Positions 45,185-56,063 of a stretch of 64,000 nucleotides of DNA are shown here, one piece after another. The notes under the pieces are model-generated. The model had not been told where the DNA came from. It searched no databases and saw only the letters and a list, made by a program, of their open reading frames with translations. Positions within the stretch are counted from its first letter, which is position 1, and every line of letters starts with the position of its first letter. The DNA is from Bradyrhizobium vignae (lineage in GTDB: Bacteria; Pseudomonadota; Alphaproteobacteria; Rhizobiales; Xanthobacteraceae), in contig NZ_RDQF01000016.1 in the NCBI RefSeq assembly GCF_004114425.1, positions 1 to 64,000 on the forward strand, in the 5' to 3' direction. The translations under genes were made by a program, and so were the position numbers.

Positions 45185-46429
45185 ATGAAAAAACCACTCT
45201 CTATTGCATCGCGAATACCGCTCGCTGCGGCCGCGGTCGGTGCGCTGATCACGGTGTCAGGCGCAGCGCTTGCAGCGGATCCGATCCGAATCGGCGTGAT
45301 CGCGGAAGCGCAGGCGATCGCGGGCGCATCGATCCCGCAGGCGGCGCAACTTGCAGCGGACGAGATCAACGCACGCGGCGGCGTCGACGGCCGCAAGATC
45401 GAGATCGTCTCTTACGACAACCACTCCTCTTCGGCAGACTCGGTGCGCGCGTTCCAGCGCGCGGTGAACGAGGACAAGGTCAACGCGGTCATCGCGAGCT
45501 ATATCAGCGAGGTGGTCCTGGCGCTGGAGCCCTGGGCCTCACGGCTGAAGACGCCGTTCGTCACACCGGGCGCGGCGTCCAACGAGATCAGCAAGAGCGT
45601 CCATGCCGACTACGAGAAGAACAAATATACCTTCCACGGCTACCTGACCTCCGCGGCGCTGGCGCTGTCGGTCTGCGACGCCGCCAAGGATCTGCTCGTG
45701 GACAAGATGCACATGAAGTCGGCTGTCATCATGAGCGAAGATGCCGCGTGGACCAAGCCGCTCGACGTCGGTTACGAGGAATGCCTGCCCAAGATCGGGC
45801 TGAAGGTGCTCGATCACATTCGCTTCTCACCTGACACCACCGACTTCACGCCGATCTTCAACAAGATCGAGGGCGCCAGGCCCGACGTGATCATCACCGG
45901 CATCTCGCACGTGGGCGTGCAGCCGACGGTGCAGTGGAAGAACCAGCAGGTGCCGATCCCGATGTTCGGCATCTCCTCGCAGGCGACCAACGAGACCTTC
46001 GGCAAGGACACCAACCAGGCCGCGGAAGGCGTGCTCTACCAGGGCGTCTCCGGTCCCGGCGTGGCGGTGACACCGAAGTCGGTGCCGTTCGCGGAGAACT
46101 TCAGGAAGAAGTTCGGCAACTTTCCGTCCTATGCCGGCTACACCGCCTATGACGAGGTCTACTACATCGCAGACGCAGTGAAGCGCGCCGGCTCGACCGA
46201 CGCCGACAAGCTGGTCACCGCGCTGGAGAAGACCGACTGGGAAGGCACGATCGGCCGGGTCCAGTTCTACGGCAAGGACGATCCGTTCACCCACTCGCTC
46301 AAATACGGCAAGGGCCTGATCACCGGCCTGATGCTGCAGTGGCAGGACGGCAAGCAGGTTGCGGTCTGGCCCAAGGAGGTCGCCAAAGCCGACGTCAAGT
46401 TTCCGAGCTTCATCAAGCTCGGCAATTAG
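45185..46429 (+). CDS. Branched-chain amino-acid-type ABC substrate-binding protein 1
   Basis: This encodes 414 residues from ATG 45185-45187, preceded by GGGAGAACAAC. A signal peptide (IPLAAAAVGALITVSGAALA) is followed by a Leu/Ile/Val-type periplasmic binding fold: PIRIGVIAEAQAIAGASIPQ, AADEINARGGVDGRKIEI, and the hinge region IASYISEVVLALEPW. It is highly similar over its full length to the protein at 49859-51097. It heads the operon and delivers ligand to LivH/LivM. The ligand cannot be told from sequence and may be an amino acid, amide or aromatic acid. Confidence 0.92.
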   Translation: MKKPLSIASRIPLAAAAVGALITVSGAALAADPIRIGVIAEAQAIAGASIPQAAQLAADEINARGGVDGRKIEIVSYDNHSSSADSVRAFQRAVNEDKVNAVIASYISEVVLALEPWASRLKTPFVTPGAASNEISKSVHADYEKNKYTFHGYLTSAALALSVCDAAKDLLVDKMHMKSAVIMSEDAAWTKPLDVGYEECLPKIGLKVLDHIRFSPDTTDFTPIFNKIEGARPDVIITGISHVGVQPTVQWKNQQVPIPMFGISSQATNETFGKDTNQAAEGVLYQGVSGPGVAVTPKSVPFAENFRKKFGNFPSYAGYTAYDEVYYIADAVKRAGSTDADKLVTALEKTDWEGTIGRVQFYGKDDPFTHSLKYGKGLITGLMLQWQDGKQVAVWPKEVAKADVKFPSFIKLGN

Positions 46430-46439
46430 GCAGGGACAT

Positions 46440-46464
46440 GCTCCCGGGATCACCTCCCGGGAGC
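46440..46464 (+). terminator. Strong hairpin between binding-protein and permease genes
   Basis: GCTCCCGGGA (46440-46449) and TCCCGGGAGC (46455-46464) pair perfectly with a 5-base loop, followed by TTCCATTT. This position is typical of hairpins that stabilise the binding-protein mRNA or partly terminate, giving more binding protein than permease. Confidence 0.65.
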
Positions 46465-46532
46465 TTCCATTTGCGACCCTCGCAGCACCTTCCCTCAAAG
46501 CGGCAGTTTGACTGCCACGCGGCCAATCATCA

Positions 46533-47408
46533 ATGCGAGTTTTCCAGATTCTGATAGATGGCTTTGCCATCAGCGCTCTCTACGCTCTCGGCGCCACCGG
46601 CTTCACGCTGATCTTCGGCGTCTCCGGCGTCCTCAACCTCTCCCATGGCGCCATCATGGTGGCGGCAGCGGTGGCGGCCTGGGCTGCCGCGAGCATCCTC
46701 GGCGTCGGCACCTATGCCGGCGCGCTGATCGGGGTGGGCGTTGCGCTCCTGACCGCCTTTGCTACTTACTTTGCGGTGGTGAAACCGATCCAGGATTCCC
46801 GGCGCATCCCGAACGAGGAAAAGGAGATCTTCGTCCTCACCGGCACGCTGCTGTGGGGCATCATGATCCAGGAGCTGATCGCCTACTTCTTCACCAACAA
46901 CGCCAAAACCGTGCTGCCGATCGTCGAGGGCGTGGTCGAGATTCTCGGCGTCCGCACGCCGACGAACGAGATCTTCACCGCGATCGTATGCTGCCTCGTC
47001 ATCGCGCTGTTGTGGCTCCTGGTGAACCGTACCCGGATCGGCAAGGCGGTGCTGGCGGCCTCGATGAACCCTCGCGGCGTCACCCTGCTCGGGTTCGAGC
47101 TCACCAACATCTACATCGTGGTGTGGGCGATCTACGGCACCCTCGCCGGCATCGCCGGCGTGCTGCTCGGGATGTTCTTGGGCGTCAGCTCCTACAGCGT
47201 CGGACCGCTGACGGCGAGCGCGTTCTCGATCGTCGTGCTCGGCGGCCTCGGCAGCGTCTCCGGCTCACTGATCGCGGCCTTCGTGGTCGGCTATCTCGAA
47301 ACCTTCACGGCCTATCTGGTCTCGCCGGCCTACCGCACCATTCCGGCGCTGCTGCTGCTCGTCATCGTGATGTACATCCGGCCCCAGGGCCTGCTGGGGA
47401 GGCGCTGA
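46533..47408 (+). CDS. livH: Branched-chain amino-acid ABC permease LivH
   Basis: This is a 291-residue inner-membrane permease with about eight hydrophobic helices. It starts QILIDGFAISALYALGATGF, a typical LivH opening, and contains LTAFATYFAVVKPIQDSRRI and the coupling-loop region VLLGMFLGVSSYSVGPLTAS. It pairs with LivM, whose gene follows after one base, to form the translocation pore. The start at ATG 46533-46535 gives the standard family length. Confidence 0.93.
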   Translation: MRVFQILIDGFAISALYALGATGFTLIFGVSGVLNLSHGAIMVAAAVAAWAAASILGVGTYAGALIGVGVALLTAFATYFAVVKPIQDSRRIPNEEKEIFVLTGTLLWGIMIQELIAYFFTNNAKTVLPIVEGVVEILGVRTPTNEIFTAIVCCLVIALLWLLVNRTRIGKAVLAASMNPRGVTLLGFELTNIYIVVWAIYGTLAGIAGVLLGMFLGVSSYSVGPLTASAFSIVVLGGLGSVSGSLIAAFVVGYLETFTAYLVSPAYRTIPALLLLVIVMYIRPQGLLGRR

Positions 47409-47409
47409 G

Positions 47410-48332
47410 ATGCCCACTTTCTTCACCTCGCGCCTGTTCTTCGTCTCGCTGGCGCTCGTCATCCTCGGTGCAACGCTGCCGCTCTACGTCTCCGGCTATG
47501 TGCTCGGACTTCTCACCGTCGCCTTCTATTTCGGTGTGTTCGCGATGGCCTGGGACCTCCTGTTCGGCTTCGCCGGCGAAGTCAATTTCGGGCCGACCTT
47601 CCTGATCGGCGTCGGCGCCTACACCGCCGGCATTCTCAACAACCAGTTCGGCTGGTCGGTCTATCTCTGCATCGTGCTGGGGGCCCTCGCCTCCGTCATC
47701 GCCGGCCTCGTGCTGGCACTCCCGGCGCTCAGAGTGCGCGGACCGTATTTCGGCCTGACCACGCTGGTCGCAGTGCTGATGCTGCAGAACTTCATCGTGG
47801 TGTTCGCCGATCTCACCGGCGGCGAGATCGGGCTCACCATCCCCGATGTCATCAGCATCAATGCCGGCGCCAACTATTGGATCGCGCTCGGCTTCATGAC
47901 GATCTCGGCGGCAATCCTCTATGGCCTGTCGCAATCGCCTGTTGGACTCGTGCTGCAAGCCAGCGGCCAGGACCCGGTGCAGGCCGGCGCGCTCGGCTTC
48001 AACATCGTCAAGCACAAGCTCTTCGCCTTCGTCGTCAGCGCCTTCTTCTCCGGTCTGTCAGGCGCGCTGCTCGTGTTCTACTTCGGCACGGCCTCGGTCG
48101 GCACCGTCGTCGACGTCGCTGTCGGCGTCAACGTGATCGTCTCGGCCGTGCTCGGTGGGCGGCGCACCGTGCTTGGCGCGGCGCTGGGCGCGATCTTCCT
48201 GATCGTCGCCGGCGAATTCCTAAGACCGACAGGCGAGCTTGCGACTTTCATCGTCTCGGCGGTTGCCCTCCTCGTCGTGCTTTTCTTCCCCGGCGGCTTC
48301 CTCGGAGCGGCCCTCTCGCGTGAGGCACGTTC

Positions 48333-48336
<4 letters not shown>
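47410..48336 (+). CDS. livM: Branched-chain amino-acid ABC permease LivM
   Basis: This is a 308-residue membrane protein of about nine helices. LivM features are AFYFGVFAMAWDLLFGFAGE with VNFGPTFLIGVGAYTAG, and VVAVNVIVSAVLGG-type coupling near the C-terminus (VGVNVIVSAVLGGRRTVLGA). It starts one base after the livH stop, and its own stop overlaps the start of the fused ATPase gene (GTGATG), so the three are translationally coupled. Confidence 0.93.
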
Positions 48337-49817
<1,481 letters not shown>

Positions 49818-49858
49818 GTCCACGAGCATCGACAAGAAGCATAGAAAGGGAAACGACC

Positions 49859-51097
49859 ATGCGACCATCGACGATCTTGAACCGCAGCCTGCTCGCCTCG
49901 GCGCTGGCGTTGTGCCTCGCTGCTCCCGCCTACGCGCAGTCGAACGATCCGATCAAGATCGGCGTCATCGCCGAGGTGCAGGCGATCGCGGGTGCGGCGA
50001 CTCCCGGCGGCGCACAGATCGCCGCCGACGAGATCAACGCCAAGGGTGGCGTGCTCGGCCGCAAGGTCGAGATCGTCACCTACGACAACAAGAGCTCGTC
50101 GGCGGACTCGGTGCGCGCCTTCCAGCGCGCGGTGAGCGAGGACAAGGTGTCAGCAGTGATCGCAAGCTACATCAGCGAGGTCGTGCTGGCGCTCGAGCCC
50201 TGGGCGGCGCGGCTGAAGATGCCGCTGATCACACCGGGTGCCGCGTCGAACGAGATCACAAAGGCGATCCACAACGACTACGAGAAGAACAAGTACACCT
50301 TCCACGGCTATCTGACCTCGGCGGCGCAAGCCCAGCTCGTCTGCGACGCGGCCAAGGATCTCTTGGTCGACAAGCTCAAGTTCAAGACCGTCGCGATCAT
50401 GAGCGAGGACGCGGCCTGGACCAAGCCGCTCGACGTCGGCTACGAGGCCTGCCTGCCGAAGGCCGGTCTCAACGTGGTCGAGCACGTCCGCTTCTCCCCT
50501 GACACCACCGACTTCACGCCGATCTTCAACAACATCGAGAGCAAGAAGCCGGACGTGATCGTCACCGGGATTTCCCATGTCGGCGTGCAACCGACGGTGC
50601 AGTGGAAGAACCAGCAGGTGCCGATCCCGATGTTCGGCATCAGCGCGCAGGCCCTGAGCCCGACCTTCTGGAAGGACACCAATGGCGCGGCCGACGGCGT
50701 GCCGTCGCTGGCGGTCGCGACACCCGAGGTCGCCGTGACCTCCAAGACGAAGCCGTTCGCGGCGGCTTTCAAGGCCAAGTTCGGCACCCCACCGGCCTAT
50801 ACCGGCTACACCGCCTATGACGAGGTCTACATCATCACCGACGCGATCAAGCGGGCCGGGTCGACCGACGCCGACAAGATGGTCGCCGAGCTCGAGAAAA
50901 CCGATTACGAAGGCACGATCGGCAAGATCCAGTTCTACGGCAAGAACGACGAGTTCACCCACGGCATCAAATCCGGCCCCGGCTTCGTGACGGGCCTGGT
51001 CTTCCAGTGGCAGGACGGCAAGCAGGTCGTGGTCTGGCCCGACAAGATCGCCGAAGGCAAGATGAAGTTTCCGAACTTCGTGAAGCTGTCGCAGTAA
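49859..51097 (+). CDS. Branched-chain amino-acid-type ABC substrate-binding protein 2
   Basis: This encodes 412 residues from ATG 49859-49861 after GAAAGGG. The signal peptide LLASALALCLAAPAYA is followed by PIKIGVIAEVQAIAGAATPG. Most of the chain is nearly identical in pattern to protein 1 (45185-46429), including YGKNDEFTHGIKSG against YGKDDPFTHSLKYG. A gene duplication at both ends of the transporter is clear. The two proteins may extend the ligand range of the same permease. A terminator follows at 51118-51149. Confidence 0.92.
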   Translation: MRPSTILNRSLLASALALCLAAPAYAQSNDPIKIGVIAEVQAIAGAATPGGAQIAADEINAKGGVLGRKVEIVTYDNKSSSADSVRAFQRAVSEDKVSAVIASYISEVVLALEPWAARLKMPLITPGAASNEITKAIHNDYEKNKYTFHGYLTSAAQAQLVCDAAKDLLVDKLKFKTVAIMSEDAAWTKPLDVGYEACLPKAGLNVVEHVRFSPDTTDFTPIFNNIESKKPDVIVTGISHVGVQPTVQWKNQQVPIPMFGISAQALSPTFWKDTNGAADGVPSLAVATPEVAVTSKTKPFAAAFKAKFGTPPAYTGYTAYDEVYIITDAIKRAGSTDADKMVAELEKTDYEGTIGKIQFYGKNDEFTHGIKSGPGFVTGLVFQWQDGKQVVVWPDKIAEGKMKFPNFVKLSQ

Positions 51098-51117
51098 TTG
51101 GCTCACGCCCGCATCAG

Positions 51118-51149
51118 GCCCATCGCTCCGACGGGAGCGGTGGGCTTTT
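51118..51149 (+). terminator. Rho-independent terminator of the Liv operon
   Basis: GCCCATCGCTCC (51118-51129) pairs with GGAGCGGTGGGC (51134-51145), with one G-T pair and a 4-base loop, followed by TTTT. Confidence 0.85.
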
Positions 51150-51284
51150 CGCTGTCTTTCGCAGGTGCGTTGTGCCGCCGCCGGCGCTTATCGACCTTGG
51201 GCGCTGTTGACTTTCAATCGTCGCGCTCCCCATACTTCGCAAAAAACAACAACCAATCATAAGACGGTTTTGAGGGAGGATAGG

Positions 51285-52595
51285 ATGCCGACTTCACGCA
51301 GGCAGCTGCTGAAGACATCGGCGGCTGCCGCCGCCGCACTCAGCCTCGATTGGACCAGGGCCCAGGCGCAAGCCGAGACCTTGCGCATCGGCCTGATCTA
51401 CGACCTCACTGGCCCGTTCGCCGCCGGCGGCTCGGTCGCCTCGTCAATCGGCGCGCAGATCGCGATCGATCTCGTCAACGAGAAGGGCGGTATCGGCGGC
51501 AAGACCAAGGTTGTTCCGGTCGCCGCGGATTCCCAGAGCAAGCCCGACGTTGCGATCAACGAGGCCGAACGTCTGATCAACCAGGAGAAGATCGACATTC
51601 TCAACGGCGTCTATGCGAGCTCGCATGCGGTGCCACTCGCGGCCAAGGTCGAGCAGCAGAAGAAGATCCTCTGGATCACGACTGCGGTCTCGACCGCCGT
51701 GTTCAAGGACAAGAACCTGCAATACGTGTTTCGCGCGCAGATCCATTCGGATCAGTACGGGCAGGCGTTTGCAAGCTTCATCACCGAACATGCGAAAGCC
51801 AAGCTCGGCATGGACCCGAAGGAGGTCAAGGTCGCGTTGATCCACGAGGACGGCCCCTATGGCGTCGGCGTTGCCTCTGCCGATGAGGCCTATGCCAAGC
51901 AGGCCGGCATCCAGGTCGTGCTGCGCGAGGGCTATTCGGCCTCGGCGCCGGACCTGTCGGTGCTCGTCACCAAGATCAAGCGTGCCAAGGCCGACGTGAT
52001 CTCGCATGCCGGCTACAACCCTGACATCACCTTGTTCCTGCGTCAGGCGCGCGAGAGCGGATTGCGCTTCAAGATGCTGTTCGGGGCCGGCGCCGGCTAC
52101 AGCCAGCTCGACAAGCTGCGCGCCACCTTCGGCGCCGACATCGACAATTTCTGCAACATCGATCCGGTGCCGGCGCAGCTGCTCGATCCTGCCAAGCTCG
52201 CGCCCGGCATGGGCGATCTGATCAACGCGATGGTGACGCGCTACAAGGCCAAGACCGGCGCCACCGACGTGCCGCCGCACTGCTCGATGGGCTTCAACCA
52301 GACCTGGGTGCTGCTCAACAACGTGCTGCCGGTCGCCAAGGAGAAGTATGGCAGCTTCGACCCCGAAGCCATTCGCAAGGCGGCGCTCGACGTCGACATT
52401 CCCGCCGGCGGCACGATCCAGGGCTATGGCGTGAAATTCTTCCCGCCGGGCACCCCGCTCTCCGGCCAGAACGAACGCTCGACACCGGTGGTGATGCAGA
52501 ACGCCGGGGAGCACATCTCGGTGGTGTGGCCGACCAACATCAGAACGCAGGACCCGGTGTTCCCGCTTCCGAAAGGCTCGACCTACGGGGCGTAG
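51285..52595 (+). CDS. Tat-exported ABC substrate-binding protein (Leu/Ile/Val family)
   Basis: This encodes 436 residues from ATG 51285-51287 after GGGAGGA. The N-terminus SRRQLLKTSAAAAAALSLDW has the twin-arginine motif, so it is exported folded through Tat, unlike its two Sec-type neighbours. The fold is LivJ-like: LRIGLIYDLTGPFAAGGSVA, IDLVNEKGGIGGKTKVVPV. Homology with proteins 1 and 2 is distant. It lies after the operon terminator and probably has its own promoter. The cognate permease is unknown and may be the adjacent Liv transporter. Confidence 0.88.
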   Translation: MPTSRRQLLKTSAAAAAALSLDWTRAQAQAETLRIGLIYDLTGPFAAGGSVASSIGAQIAIDLVNEKGGIGGKTKVVPVAADSQSKPDVAINEAERLINQEKIDILNGVYASSHAVPLAAKVEQQKKILWITTAVSTAVFKDKNLQYVFRAQIHSDQYGQAFASFITEHAKAKLGMDPKEVKVALIHEDGPYGVGVASADEAYAKQAGIQVVLREGYSASAPDLSVLVTKIKRAKADVISHAGYNPDITLFLRQARESGLRFKMLFGAGAGYSQLDKLRATFGADIDNFCNIDPVPAQLLDPAKLAPGMGDLINAMVTRYKAKTGATDVPPHCSMGFNQTWVLLNNVLPVAKEKYGSFDPEAIRKAALDVDIPAGGTIQGYGVKFFPPGTPLSGQNERSTPVVMQNAGEHISVVWPTNIRTQDPVFPLPKGSTYGA

Positions 52596-52598
52596 CCG

Positions 52599-52690
52599 CC
52601 GCGCTGACGGTGCACCTCTCCCCTTGTTGTGGTCTTGCTGTGGGAGAGGGGGCCCGACGCGCGAGCGGCGCGCCGGGTGAGGGATCTGTC
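52599..52690. repeat. Dispersed repeat, copy A
   Basis: This begins CCGCGCTGACGGTGCAC and contains GTGGGAGAGGG, then a GC-rich inverted stretch and CGGGTGAGGG. The same order occurs in copy B at 53631-53700. It resembles the short repeats scattered between Bradyrhizobium genes. Confidence 0.6.
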
Positions 52691-53830
52691 TCCGCGAGTG
52701 AACCTCTCACATGTGAAATTCGGAGAAAGTGGCCCCCTCATCCGGCGCCGTAGCCGAAGCTTCGCTTCGGCATTCTTAAGAACGGCGGAAGGCCGCCTTG
52801 CCACCTTCTCCCCACAAGAGGAGAAGGATCCGCAGCCGTGCACGCGGCCAACCAATCGCTGCTGCAACGACCCCCCCGCCGCGCTGGAGACGTTGCAGCC
52901 GATGGCGCTTGCATCCAGTGGTAGTTATTTTCGCGCTGTGGTTGGATATTCGATCGCGCCGCCACGCCCTGAAGTTGTCGGACGAAGTTTTACTGAAACA
53001 CAAGCCTGCTATAATAGCCTTTAGGTAATTGACCCTGCTCCTTTTTTCGCATGTCGCAAGGCTGGCGCAGTCGGACGGGCACGCATCCAGCGGCGACCCT
53101 TATTGGGAATACGCATAATAGTGATAGTCAACGATGGGGGTGACCATGCCCGCCATGTTCGAGCTGCTCTATCGCGAATATTGCCGCGCCCGCCTTACTG
53201 AAATGCGAAAACAGCCTCTGCTCACGAGCAAACGTCCTGAGCTCTTTGAAGCGGATTGCGATGCTGCTGATCAGAGTAGCGTTGGCACGGCGGACACACA
53301 GCACGAAGTCCGGCACGGCGCACAGAGTTGAAGCGCGCCACGAAACAGGAGGCCTCCCCTCGCCGCAACAGCAATTAAGAAAGATCGTCCCCCAGGAAGC
53401 AACATTGAATGCGCCGAATTCCATACTGCGTCGATTGCTTGAGTTTCGTGCCGGACCATTTTTGACTTAATGACTGTCGGAGCTTGGCAGGCGGCCTGGA
53501 GCGCGACGGCATCAAGCTCGGTGATCGCATTGCCACCATCGCCTGGAACACTTGGCGCCATTTCGAAGAAAGGTCACGGCGGTAGCGCGCGGCTAATCAA
53601 TCTGTGCCGCAATGACGTAAGCACCACATACCGCGCTGACGGTGCACCAGCCTTGTGGGAGAGGGTGTATCGCCGCACGGCGGCGAGACGGGTGAGGAGT
53701 TCTCTCGGCGAGCAAAGCTCTCGACCTTCGAACGATGCCAAGATGCGAGCTAGTTCACAATGAACCGGGTGACAGAAGCAGTCGCCTTGCTTTGGCAGCA
53801 ACTACGTTGCCTATATCTGAGAGGTGTATC
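52691..53830. other. 1.1-kb stretch without a supported gene
   Basis: This contains repeat debris (a CCGAAGCTTCGCTTCGG palindrome near 52755, and copy B of the repeat at 53631) and only short unsupported frames. A 65-codon plus frame at 53134 has a start but no recognisable similarity. Confidence 0.45.
53631..53700. repeat. Dispersed repeat, copy B
   Basis: CCGCGCTGACGGTGCAC (53631-53647) is identical to the start of copy A and is followed by GTGGGAGAGGG and CGGGTGAGGAG. The middle is shorter than in copy A. Confidence 0.6.
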
Positions 53831-54103
53831 ATGAAGACGGCACTTCTTGTTGCAGCTATTTTGGCTGTTGGTATTGTATCAGCTAATGCTGGTAGTGATC
53901 AGCGTCATCGTTCATCACTCCATAACAGACACCATACTGGATCAGCTATGATGGCTGTTGGCGTTCCAACAGGCGGTGGTGTTGACCAACGATCTGCCTC
54001 GACACTTTATAGGCAGAATCTGCGCGACTCAGGCTACAATGCTAGAGAGAACTTCGATAAAGATGGTCATATGTGCGTGTCCTGCAATTATCAGGGCAAT
54101 TGA
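53831..54103 (+). CDS. Small secreted protein, AT-richer than its surroundings
   Basis: This encodes 90 residues from ATG 53831-53833 with GAGAGG upstream. The signal peptide MKTALLVAAILAVGIVSANA is followed by a His/Ser/Gly-rich mature part (HRSSLHNRHHTGSAMMAVGV) ending DGHMCVSCNYQGN with a CxxC. By eye it uses many A/T-ending codons, unlike the flanking genes, suggesting recent acquisition. It may bind metal through the His cluster or CxxC; this is a guess. No family is recognised. Confidence 0.55.
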   Translation: MKTALLVAAILAVGIVSANAGSDQRHRSSLHNRHHTGSAMMAVGVPTGGGVDQRSASTLYRQNLRDSGYNARENFDKDGHMCVSCNYQGN

Positions 54104-54242
54104 CGAAGCTGGTGTGAGGACTGAAAGCGCGATCACAATGGATCGACCAGCCTGAGAAGAAGAATCGAGGGCGGGCGTCCAGATAGAGACCTCGCACGCT
54201 TTCAAATACGAGCTTCGCCGAAAAATAGCCCAAGGGATTCCC

Positions 54243-54372
54243 AAGTGGATTTCCTCAAGTGGATTTCCTAAAGCGCGATGAGATTTGGATGAATCGTCAT
54301 CGCGCTTTAGCTTCTTGTTTACGCATGATCTTTCCGGAAAACCGCTTCGCACTTTTCCGGATCATGCTTTAG
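54243..54372. repeat. Composite palindromic intergenic repeat
   Basis: The tandem 13-mer AAGTGGATTTCCT (54243 and 54257) is followed by CTAAAGCGCGATGA (54268-54281) with its perfect inverse TCATCGCGCTTTAG (54297-54310). A second palindrome, GCATGATC-TTTCCGGAAAA, is mirrored at 54353-54367. This type of unit is widespread in Rhizobiales genomes. Confidence 0.7.
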
Positions 54373-54433
54373 GCTTTTTTGTTTGCGCGCTCACTGCTCA
54401 GCCATGCGCGCGGCCAGCTCAGCGGCTTCATCA

Positions 54434-55603
54434 CTAAAACACCACCCTTCGCCCCTCCTCCGCCGCCCAGTACCCCGCGTAGTTCACCTTGATCGTCTCG
54501 TACGCGAGCGCCAGGTTCGACAGCGGCTGTCGTCCGGTCGCGACGCATTCCATGAAGTCCTGGATCTCCTGCAAGTATCCGCGCGTCCATTCCTCCTCGA
54601 GGCAGACATATTGCCAGCCGGTCTTGCGGTCGACTTTCTCCGTGATGTAGACGCTGGCGAGCTTTTCCTCGGACGTCTGATAGCTCATCAGATGCGTGTT
54701 CGGGGTGATGTTGGCGAACAGCGAGCCCCCGCTTGTGTAGGTCTCGATCAGGTTGCGCACGCCGCCCATGATCATGTCGCCTGAGAACACGGTGGCCTTG
54801 GTGCCGTCGGAGAAGGTGGCGGTGAGCGTGCCCCAGTCCTCGACATCGACGGGATTGGCCTTGATGTAAGAGCGTTCCTCGGGCTTCAGCTCGGCGGTGA
54901 CGTTGCCGACGTCGCAAGTGACGCTGGCGACGCGGATGGTCTCGCCGCGCGCCTTGGCTTCCACCTGCTTCAGATACAGCACGGCCGAAAGCGGATGGCA
55001 GCCCATGCGGATCAGCGAGCCGCCGCCGGTCATCGCCCATTGCGCGGCATGTGCCGCGTGCGAGCCGGAATGGCTCTCCTCGCCTTTCATGAACAGGATC
55101 TTGTCCTTGGTCGCCTTGAGGATCTCGGCGATCTTGGTCACCGCAGGCGCGTATATCCAGTCCTCGGCATACATGAAGAGCTTGTCCGTGCGCTCGATCG
55201 CAGCACGCGTCCGGTTCATCTCTTCGATCACGCGCTCATACATCAGCGCCTTCGGCACGTGCTTGCCGATCGGCTGCGTGTCGCCCTCGCGGCCGAAATA
55301 GCCGGCGAACGGTTTTTCGCAGATGACGTGCTTGCCGGCCTGCATGCTGGCGACGATCATCCCGGCATGGAGGTTGGGTGGCGTGCAGATGTCGATGACG
55401 TCGAACTCGCGGTCCGCGATCAGATCGGCGAAACTCCGGTAAACGCGCGGGATATTGTGATGCTGAGCGAATGCGACAACCTTGTCGCCGCGCGCAGCCA
55501 CGGCCGCGACCTCGACGTCCACGCCATAGACACGCCGGAACGCATACATGTGCAGCTCCGACACGAAGCCGCAGCCGACGAGTCCCACCCTGATTCTGGC
55601 CAT
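54434..55603 (-). CDS. Gfo/Idh/MocA-family NAD(P)-dependent oxidoreductase
   Basis: This is a 389-residue protein. The N-terminal Rossmann fold (IRVGLVGCGFVSELHMYAF) and catalytic-family motif CEKPFAG (EKP Lys) are followed by the C-terminal substrate domain with MGCHPLSAVLYLKQV, containing the conserved His. Such enzymes oxidise or reduce sugars, inositols or related alcohols. No sugar transport genes are adjacent, so the substrate is open. The stop is followed by the palindromic repeat at 54243-54372. Confidence 0.9.
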   Translation of the reverse strand: MARIRVGLVGCGFVSELHMYAFRRVYGVDVEVAAVAARGDKVVAFAQHHNIPRVYRSFADLIADREFDVIDICTPPNLHAGMIVASMQAGKHVICEKPFAGYFGREGDTQPIGKHVPKALMYERVIEEMNRTRAAIERTDKLFMYAEDWIYAPAVTKIAEILKATKDKILFMKGEESHSGSHAAHAAQWAMTGGGSLIRMGCHPLSAVLYLKQVEAKARGETIRVASVTCDVGNVTAELKPEERSYIKANPVDVEDWGTLTATFSDGTKATVFSGDMIMGGVRNLIETYTSGGSLFANITPNTHLMSYQTSEEKLASVYITEKVDRKTGWQYVCLEEEWTRGYLQEIQDFMECVATGRQPLSNLALAYETIKVNYAGYWAAEEGRRVVF

Positions 55604-55646
55604 GGCGCCCCCTTACTTTGGGCGGCACTATAGCGTGCCTCGAGGT

Positions 55647-55961
55647 CTAATCCACCGAGACGCGCACCACGCCTGCGCTCATCATGCCGAGCGCGCGGGC
55701 GGCGGGCACCGAGAGATCGACGATGCGGCCGCGGATGAAGGGGCCGCGATCGTTGACGCGGCATTGGATCGTGCGCCCGCTGTAGGAGACCCTGAGCACA
55801 CTGCCGAACGGGCGCGTGCGGTGGGCGCAGGTCAGCTCGCCGCCTTTGCCGGCTTTTGCGTATCCGTAATAGGAGGCAAGGCCGCTTTCGGCTTTTGCAA
55901 CGGACATCAAAGCAAGAGATAAAGTCACGAGACCAAGCAATAGAGTCGTCTGCGCGTGCAC
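55647..55961 (-). CDS. rlpA: RlpA-like septal ring lytic transglycosylase
   Basis: This encodes about 104 residues with a GTG start at 55961 (a TTG start at 55997 would add 12). Signal peptide TLLLGLVTLSLALMSVAKAE is followed by a double-psi beta-barrel: SGLASYYGYAKAGKGGELTC, then RTRPFGSVLRVSY and CRVNDRGPFIRGRIVDLS. The catalytic-type residues of RlpA (the Asp in NDRGPF and the conserved His in CAHRTRPFG) are present. There is no C-terminal SPOR domain, so septal targeting would need another route. Confidence 0.88.
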   Translation of the reverse strand: MHAQTTLLLGLVTLSLALMSVAKAESGLASYYGYAKAGKGGELTCAHRTRPFGSVLRVSYSGRTIQCRVNDRGPFIRGRIVDLSVPAARALGMMSAGVVRVSVD

Positions 55962-56063
55962 GGCACCGCTCCCGGGTTGGCCTGCCCGGCGCTGCAAACG
56001 TCGCTTGTTCCCTCAGGTTCCGGGAACCCTGCCGGGAATGCCCGGCAGGGCCATCACACTTTG

